DNA of 64,000 bases from Desulfobaccales bacterium (GTDB lineage Bacteria; Desulfobacterota; Desulfobaccia; Desulfobaccales; 0-14-0-80-60-11): assembly GCA_041648175.1 (NCBI GenBank), contig JBAZPO010000007.1:124001-188000 (forward strand), in the 5' to 3' direction. Both the position numbers and the translations under genes were made by a program. Under the pieces are notes generated by a model. The model was not told where the DNA came from. It ran no database searches and was given only the letters and a program-made list of their open reading frames with translations. How positions within the stretch are numbered: position 1 is the stretch's first letter; each line of letters opens with the position of its first letter. This document shows positions 58,698-64,000 of this stretch, in pieces.

Positions 58698-61238
58698 TTA
58701 ATGGGGCTCGTCTGCAGGCGGGTCGAACAGCGTGGGTTGTGGTACGCCCCGGAGTTGGCGCCGCCGGGAGCGGGCTAGGCGCGGCAGACCCATGGGGTCC
58801 AGGCTGCCGGCCTCAAGATTCTCCAGGACCTCTTGGGCCCGGGCGATGACTTCCGGGGGCACGCCGGCCAGCTTTGCCACTTGGATGCCGTAGCTCTGGG
58901 GAGCCGCGCCGGGAGCCAGCCTGTGGAGGAAGACGATGTCCCCTGCGGATTCCGTCACCAGTACCTGGAAGTTTTCCACCCGGGGCTTGAGACGGCTCAG
59001 TTCCGTAAGTTCCTGATAGTGGGTGGCAAACAGGGTTTTGACGCCCACGCCTTTAAGGTCGTGGAGATGTTCCGCCACGGCCCAGGCCAGGGACAGGCCG
59101 TCAAAGGTCGAGGTTCCCCGGCCGATCTCATCCAAAATTACCAGGCTCCGGGGGGTAGCCTGGTGCAGAATGCGCGCGGTTTCGTGCATCTCCACCAGGA
59201 AGGTGCTCTGGCCCCGGCCGATGTCATCCACTGCCCCCACCCGGGTAAAGATGCGGTCAGTGAGCCCGATCACCGCCGCCGCGGCCGGGACAAAGCTGCC
59301 CATGTGGGCCAGAAGCACAGTCAGGGCCACCTGGCGCAAAATGGTGGATTTGCCGCTCATATTGGGACCGGTCACGATGAGCACCTGGGAGTCCCCGGCC
59401 AGAACAACGTCGTTAGGCACGAAGCTGCCGGCCGGCAGGAGCCGTTCGATCACCGGATGGCGACCTTGTATGATCTTGAGCACTGGCTCGGCCACAATCT
59501 GAGGACGGCTGTATTGATGCAGGGCGGCCAGTTCCGCTAAGGCGGCGCACACGTCCAGAATACCCAGCGCCCGGGCCACTTGCTTGAGGCGAAGAGCCTC
59601 CTCCCCCAACTGCCGGCGTAACTCCTGAAACAGCTCCGTTTCCTTTTTGAGGCGCGCTTCTTCCGCGCCCAGGACCCGGGACTCATACTCCTTCAAGCCC
59701 TCGGTGATGTAGCGTTCGGCATTCACCAGGGTCTGTTTGCGGATGTAATCCGGCGGCACCAGATGCAGGTTGGCCTTAGATACCTCCAGGTAGTAGCCGA
59801 AAACCTTGTTATAGTGCACCTTCAGGGAGTTGATGCCGGTCCTGGCCCGCTCCGTGGCCACCAGGCGGGCGATCCAGTCTTTGCCTTCCCGGGACAGCAC
59901 GATGAGTTCGTCCAACCCGGGGTCGAACCCCTCCCGGATGATGCCGCCGGCCTGGAGATTGGCCGGAGGGTCATCCACCAGGGCCCGGCCTATCAGGTTC
60001 TGGAGTTCGGGCAGGCCGTCCAGGTCAGCCGCCACCTGAGCCACCAATGAGGGAAGCTCATCGGGCAACAAGGCCTGCAAAAGCGGGACTCGAGCCAGGG
60101 CCTCTTTAACGGCCCCGACTTCCCGGGGCGTGGCCTGTTCCAGGGCCACCCGGGCGGTGAGGCGTTCCAAATCCCCCAACCCTTTCAAGGTCTGACGCCA
60201 GCGCTGACGCAACAGGCCGCTATCTTTGAAAAACGCAACAGCGTCCAGGCGGGCGTTGATCTCGGTCTGGTCTTGCAAAGGATAACGCAGCCACTGGCTC
60301 AGGCGCCGGGCCCCCATAGGGGTGATGGTGTCGTCCAGGGTTTCCAGCAGCGACCCCTGCCGGGACCGGCTGCGCCAGGTTTCGAAAATTTCCAGGTGGC
60401 GCAGCGTAGCCTCATCCAGCCCCAGAAAGTCGTCTCGGCGGTAAGCCAGCAGGCGGTCCAGGTGGGGGAGGTTAGGAGTATAAGAATCTTTGAGATACCG
60501 GAGGATGGCTCCGGCCGCGGCCACCCCCAACTGGTAGGCCTCAAGTCCGAAGCCGTCCAGGAAGAGGGTTCCCAAAGCCTGTCCCACTTCCCGGCGGGCC
60601 GCTTCCGGATCAAACCCATAGGCAGATACCACCCGCTGCGTCGGAGGAGTGTCGAAGGGGACCAGGGCGGGAGCCAGGAGGGCCGGGTCCAGATTATCCG
60701 GGACCACCAATTCCGCGGGTTTCAGCCGCCATAACTCATCACCCAAGGCATCGGCGCCCACGCCCTCGGTGAGGCGGAATTCCCCGGTGGACAGCTCCAG
60801 GAAAGCCAGGCCCCAACGGGCGCCCTTAAAAGTCACCGCGGCCAGGTAATTGTCGGCCCGGGCATCCAGGGCGGCGAGGTCAACCACCGTGCCCCGGGTA
60901 AGGATGCGGGTGACTTCCCGGCGCACCAGGCCCTTAGCTTGGCCTGGGTCTTCCGTTTGGTCGCACACCACCACCTTGAAGCCCTGCTCTAAAAGGCGCG
61001 GGATGTAGCTCGCGGCCGCATGGATGGGGAAGCCGGCCAGAGGAACACGGTCGTCTCCCTGGCGCGAACGGGAGGTGAGGGTAATGTTGAGAGCCCGGGC
61101 CGCGACCTCAGCGTCATTGAAAAAGGTCTCGTAAAAATCACCTATCTGAAAGAGCACCAAAGCATCGGCGTACCGGTCCTTGAGGGACAAGTACTGCTTC
61201 AACATGGGGGTGATTTTGTCCGGGGGTGGAGCGGTCAT
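58698..61238 (-). CDS. mutS: DNA mismatch repair protein MutS
   Basis: This 846-residue protein is of the expected MutS length. The N-terminal mismatch-recognition motif FQIGDFYETF (Phe-x-Glu) is near residue 30-39. Connector, lever and clamp regions follow, and the ATPase has Walker A GPNMSGKSTILRQ, FTRVGAVDDIGRGQSTFLVE, Walker B VILDEIGRGTSTFDG and ATHYQEL. It recognises mismatches and recruits MutL. The C-terminus ends LFDPPADEPH rather than in a long beta-clamp tail. No mutL is in the window. Confidence 0.96.
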   Translation of the reverse strand: MTAPPPDKITPMLKQYLSLKDRYADALVLFQIGDFYETFFNDAEVAARALNITLTSRSRQGDDRVPLAGFPIHAAASYIPRLLEQGFKVVVCDQTEDPGQAKGLVRREVTRILTRGTVVDLAALDARADNYLAAVTFKGARWGLAFLELSTGEFRLTEGVGADALGDELWRLKPAELVVPDNLDPALLAPALVPFDTPPTQRVVSAYGFDPEAARREVGQALGTLFLDGFGLEAYQLGVAAAGAILRYLKDSYTPNLPHLDRLLAYRRDDFLGLDEATLRHLEIFETWRSRSRQGSLLETLDDTITPMGARRLSQWLRYPLQDQTEINARLDAVAFFKDSGLLRQRWRQTLKGLGDLERLTARVALEQATPREVGAVKEALARVPLLQALLPDELPSLVAQVAADLDGLPELQNLIGRALVDDPPANLQAGGIIREGFDPGLDELIVLSREGKDWIARLVATERARTGINSLKVHYNKVFGYYLEVSKANLHLVPPDYIRKQTLVNAERYITEGLKEYESRVLGAEEARLKKETELFQELRRQLGEEALRLKQVARALGILDVCAALAELAALHQYSRPQIVAEPVLKIIQGRHPVIERLLPAGSFVPNDVVLAGDSQVLIVTGPNMSGKSTILRQVALTVLLAHMGSFVPAAAAVIGLTDRIFTRVGAVDDIGRGQSTFLVEMHETARILHQATPRSLVILDEIGRGTSTFDGLSLAWAVAEHLHDLKGVGVKTLFATHYQELTELSRLKPRVENFQVLVTESAGDIVFLHRLAPGAAPQSYGIQVAKLAGVPPEVIARAQEVLENLEAGSLDPMGLPRLARSRRRQLRGVPQPTLFDPPADEPH

Positions 61239-61319
61239 GGCGACAACTGACGACCTGGGTGGAGGGCCGAAGAGGCGTCGGGCTTCTTCCGCCCTCTTAA
61301 GAACCGGGGCGTCCCCGCA

Positions 61320-61670
61320 TTATTCGGATGGAGGGACAACCCGGGGTTCGGGGGCCGTCACCGAACTTTCTGCGGTGGCGCTGGCCTGCTTCAGTTCCCT
61401 GGCCAGGATTTCCAGGTTATGCCGAAGCTGGCGGATGGTCTGGCGGCCCTTCACCAGCTCATAAATGCCGTAAAGCGAGGTGGTGAACACCCCCAGGAAA
61501 AAACAGAATAGAATAATGACCCAAAGATGAATATCCGGACTCTGGAGGGTGAAGAAATAGAGGTCCATCTTAACGCGCACGGCATGCTTGAGCATGTCCA
61601 GGTTTTCGACGATAAAGACGATACCCAGGAGGACGATAACCGTGGAGATGATTATTTTAACGAAACGCAT
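61320..61670 (-). CDS. lapA: LapA-domain membrane protein
   Basis: The 116-residue protein has two transmembrane helices (about 5-22 and 48-72) separated by a short loop, followed by a cytoplasmic coiled-coil-like tail (GRQTIRQLRHNLEILARELK). This is the layout of the lipopolysaccharide assembly protein A domain family (FVENLDMLKHAVRVKMDLYF region). LapA works with LapB to control LpxC turnover in other Gram-negatives. Its start overlaps the end of the HIT gene by 19 bases, so the two are coupled. Confidence 0.8.
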   Translation of the reverse strand: MRFVKIIISTVIVLLGIVFIVENLDMLKHAVRVKMDLYFFTLQSPDIHLWVIILFCFFLGVFTTSLYGIYELVKGRQTIRQLRHNLEILARELKQASATAESSVTAPEPRVVPPSE

Positions 61671-62167
61671 GTCTTATCCTCATCTGGCATGGCCTGGAAA
61701 TGGGGCGCCAGGCGTTCATAAGTCTGACGGAAGTGCTCCGGAATCACCCGGACATCGGCAAACACCGGGATAAAATTGGTGTCGCCGTTCCAGCGGGGCA
61801 CAATATGAAAATGGAGATGGCTTTCCACCCCGGCCCCGGCGACGATCCCCAGGTTGAGGCCCACATTGAAGCCATCGGGGCGCATGAGGCGCTTCAAGAG
61901 GGTCAGCGACTCCCGGACTTTGGTCATAAGATCCAGCATCTCAGCCGGGGTCAGATCATCCAAGCCGGGAGTGTGGCGGATCGGGGAGACCAACAGATGG
62001 CCGTTAATATAAGGATACTTGTTCATCATGATGCGGGTGAGGCTGCCGCTGAACAGCACCAGCCGTTCCGCCAGGTCTTCTCCGGGTTCGGGGCAGAAAA
62101 TGCAGCCCGGGGTTTTATCTTCCCCCAGGATGTACTCCATGCGCCACGGGGCCCACAACACTTTCAT
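61652..62167 (-). CDS. HIT-family hydrolase/phosphorylase (Ap4A-type)
   Basis: This 171-residue HIT protein has the catalytic histidine triad in ESHLHFHIVPRW and the upstream MMNKYPYINGHLLVSPIRH. The N-terminus WAPWRMEYILG and CIFC zinc-type cysteines are typical of the bacterial/archaeal subgroup annotated as Ap4A phosphorylase-like. It acts on dinucleoside polyphosphates or nucleotide conjugates in the cytoplasm. It is upstream of and overlaps the lapA start. Confidence 0.9.
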   Translation of the reverse strand: MKVLWAPWRMEYILGEDKTPGCIFCPEPGEDLAERLVLFSGSLTRIMMNKYPYINGHLLVSPIRHTPGLDDLTPAEMLDLMTKVRESLTLLKRLMRPDGFNVGLNLGIVAGAGVESHLHFHIVPRWNGDTNFIPVFADVRVIPEHFRQTYERLAPHFQAMPDEDKTCVSLK

Positions 62168-62344
62168 GTTGGCCCCACCCTGCTCACCGATGATCCACGG
62201 ATTCTCATATCGTTGAAATATAGCACGATTGGGGAGAGATTCAAGGGCTTTTCTTCCGGTCGGGGCCGCGGGTAAAGCGAGCCGGTCTTCTAAAGTTGAT
62301 CAAGCCAGAGTGGCGCCGCCGCCCTCGGCGGCGTTTGGACATAT

Positions 62345-63349
62345 TTAGGCAAGGAGGCTAAAAGCCGGTCTGACCCGGCCCACCTCTTCTTTTCGGTGGT
62401 TGAGGATCGGTGGCTGCCGGAAGGCGGCCAGGGCTGCCGTTGCCGCGGGGGTGAGCACTCCCATTTGCTCCAGGATGGCCACTACGGTGGGGTTAAGGGC
62501 CCGCACCGCGCCATCCTCGATCTTAAAGGCCACCCCGAGGCCGTCCTCCATCAGGCTTAAACCATAGCCCCCTTCGGACCCGGACTTGGCAAAGAGCTTG
62601 CCCGGCAGGGCTTCCATGGCGGTGGTCTCCAGCCGGCCATCCCCGGCGATGAACTTGGGATTGGCCAGGATCGCGGCCATGAGTATCCCTCCGGGCGAAT
62701 CCGGTTTGGCCCCCGCCAGGCGGGCATAACCCAAGGCGATGTTTTTCAAAGGCATATAGAAAACCGGTGCGCCGCAGCCGTCAATAGCCACGGTGATCTG
62801 TGGCGGCGGCACCCCCACCATCCGGGCCACCGCGCCCAGGATGAGTTTTTGCACCGGGTGCTCCTGGTCCAGGTAGTTATCGACCGGCCAGCCGTGATGG
62901 ACGCAGAGGGTCAACATGGCCGCGTGCTTGCCGGCACAGGTATGATGCAGGGGGCCGGGTTTTTCCCCGGCCTTCGCCAACGCCTGGGCCGAGGGGCGAT
63001 GCAGGGGCGGATGCGCGCCGCATTGCAGGACCTCCGGGGTGAGCTTCAAGCGTTCCAGGACCCGCTTGACCAGGTCCACCTGAAAATCCTGGCCGCTCAA
63101 CGACCCGGAAAACAGGGCCACCTCTTCCGGCCCGAACCCAAAGGCGTCCGCGGCCCCGGTGGTCAGAACCGGCAAAGCCTGAAAAGGCTTGGCCAGGGAA
63201 CGCATGCACACCTGCACCTCAGGGTCGCCCAGGCTATGGCGCAGGTTGCCCTGGGCGTCTATCACCACGATGTGGCCCCGGTGACAACTTTCCACCCGGG
63301 CGCCCCGGGTTACTTCGATTAAGACAGGAGGGGTTATTTTACTTGGCAT
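62345..63349 (-). CDS. L-asparaginase (thermolabile, R. etli type II-like family)
   Basis: The 334-residue product matches the asparaginase family PF06089: PPVLIEVTRGARVESCHRGH, the Ser/Lys motif RSLAKPFQALP, SGSLSGQDFQ, HHTCAGKHAAML, VAIDGCGAPVFYMP and GDGRLETTAM. It should hydrolyse asparagine to aspartate and ammonia in the cytoplasm and is unrelated in fold to the classical EcAII enzymes. The residues usually implicated in catalysis (Ser and Lys of RSLAKP) are present. It stands alone. Confidence 0.9.
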   Translation of the reverse strand: MPSKITPPVLIEVTRGARVESCHRGHIVVIDAQGNLRHSLGDPEVQVCMRSLAKPFQALPVLTTGAADAFGFGPEEVALFSGSLSGQDFQVDLVKRVLERLKLTPEVLQCGAHPPLHRPSAQALAKAGEKPGPLHHTCAGKHAAMLTLCVHHGWPVDNYLDQEHPVQKLILGAVARMVGVPPPQITVAIDGCGAPVFYMPLKNIALGYARLAGAKPDSPGGILMAAILANPKFIAGDGRLETTAMEALPGKLFAKSGSEGGYGLSLMEDGLGVAFKIEDGAVRALNPTVVAILEQMGVLTPAATAALAAFRQPPILNHRKEEVGRVRPAFSLLA

Positions 63350-63466
63350 ATTTTTCCCTTAATTTAGAGATGGCTTTCAGCGGTCAGCTTAGAGATGCGA
63401 GAGGATAACACAACTGGGCATGAGCATTCTATTAGAGAAACCGATAAGGTCTTCACCTAAAATTGG

Positions 63467-64000
63467 TCATCCTTCCTTAAAAATCCTTAGGCACTTATTG
63501 ATTCCAAAAAATGTATCATTTCTGATTATGGCTTGCCATTGGCTCAGGGTCTCGCCGATCCCTGCTACTGATTTATCGATCTTTTTTGCTGGTACACCAA
63601 AAAAACCACCAACGTAGCCGAATTGTCTGCTCAATTCCAAAAGGGCAATGTCAGGCCAGAATACCAGAATTCGCGAAAGTCCATCAGCAATTTCCTCTTT
63701 TGTATCGAGCTTAACAATTCTTGCTAATCTACTGCTCTGTTTAGGGAGTGATAATTGGAGCGAGTTCTGAATTAAAGAGCGAACCTGCGCTAATCTTTTT
63801 GATCTCTCTTTATGCGGCGTCTTAGCTAAAAGATGACAAGCGCAACCAAATGGTATACTAAATATAATAAATAATGTCTTATTGAAATCTGAATCTGAAT
63901 TTAATTCTTTATTATCTATCAAACTTATGTAGTCTGATATCGGATTAAAGTTTCTGAAAGCCCTATAACCGGGAAGATATCTCAAAGCAATAAGGCAGTC
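63467..64000 (-). CDS. Hypothetical protein (partial, N-terminus outside window)
   Basis: The minus-strand frame is open to the window edge. The TTG at 63985 is not convincing as a start because the frame reads on upstream as DCLIALRYLPGYRAF, so the gene probably begins beyond 64000. At least 177 residues are visible. They are AT-rich in codon use compared with neighbours, mostly helical, with a possible membrane or buried helix (NKTLFIIFSIPFGCACHLLA) and a C-terminal FGYVGGFFGVPAKKIDK motif. No family is recognised. The composition suggests recent acquisition. Confidence 0.55.
   Translation of the reverse strand, partial: DCLIALRYLPGYRAFRNFNPISDYISLIDNKELNSDSDFNKTLFIIFSIPFGCACHLLAKTPHKERSKRLAQVRSLIQNSLQLSLPKQSSRLARIVKLDTKEEIADGLSRILVFWPDIALLELSRQFGYVGGFFGVPAKKIDKSVAGIGETLSQWQAIIRNDTFFGINKCLRIFKEG

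Overview
The window looks like chromosomal DNA of a strictly anaerobic Desulfobacterota (former Deltaproteobacteria) bacterium, plausibly a sulfate reducer related to Desulfobacca. I infer this from the right half: a methylene-THF reductase / heterodisulfide-reductase-like / NADH-dehydrogenase-like operon of the Wood-Ljungdahl pathway that includes a selenocysteine-containing MvhD, plus sigma-54 activators and large PAS kinases. The species assignment is an inference; no rRNA gene is present.

Positions 1071-36619 form a genomic island of about 35.5 kb in the 3' end of a tRNA-Lys(CTT) gene. A 49-bp direct repeat copying the tRNA 3' half lies at both ends, and a tyrosine integrase sits next to the intact tRNA. 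The integration module (31.0-36.5 kb) has two excisionase-type HTH proteins, the integrase, and a TOTE-type primase/DUF927 helicase gene broken by two frameshifts and one stop, so the island is probably no longer self-mobile. The left 3.5 kb of the island holds a secreted alpha/beta hydrolase and small unknown genes.

Most of the island (4979-29640, minus strand) is one compact operon for an extracellular contractile injection system (eCIS). In transcription order it encodes a double AAA+ ATPase, a 906-residue DUF4157 cargo protein ending in a PD-(D/E)XK nuclease-like toxin domain, a tail-terminator protein, sheath, tube, small assembly proteins, a LysM hub protein, a split spike (gp27-like plus gp5-like), PAAR tip, gp25, two baseplate-J proteins, and a target-recognition set. 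That set comprises a fibre-like protein with five HxH motifs, a tail-protein-I homologue carrying a beta-propeller and an inserted PA14 domain, and two further proteins sharing a fibre-adaptor module, one with a collagen-like stretch. No separate tape-measure gene and no immunity gene were found.

Right of the tRNA (36.6-64 kb) is ordinary chromosome: a nucleotidyltransferase/sugar-transferase fusion, a two-component cluster (hybrid kinase, NtrC-type regulator, four-PAS kinase, CheY-like proteins), and the MetF-MetV-MvhD-HdrA/NuoEFG operon. In that operon the HdrA flavoprotein is split, its N-terminal half fused to NuoE and its C-terminal half fused to NuoG, as if nuoEFG had been inserted into hdrA. 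After this come small envelope proteins, two MITE-like elements, mutS, lapA, a HIT-family gene, an asparaginase and a gene cut by the window edge.
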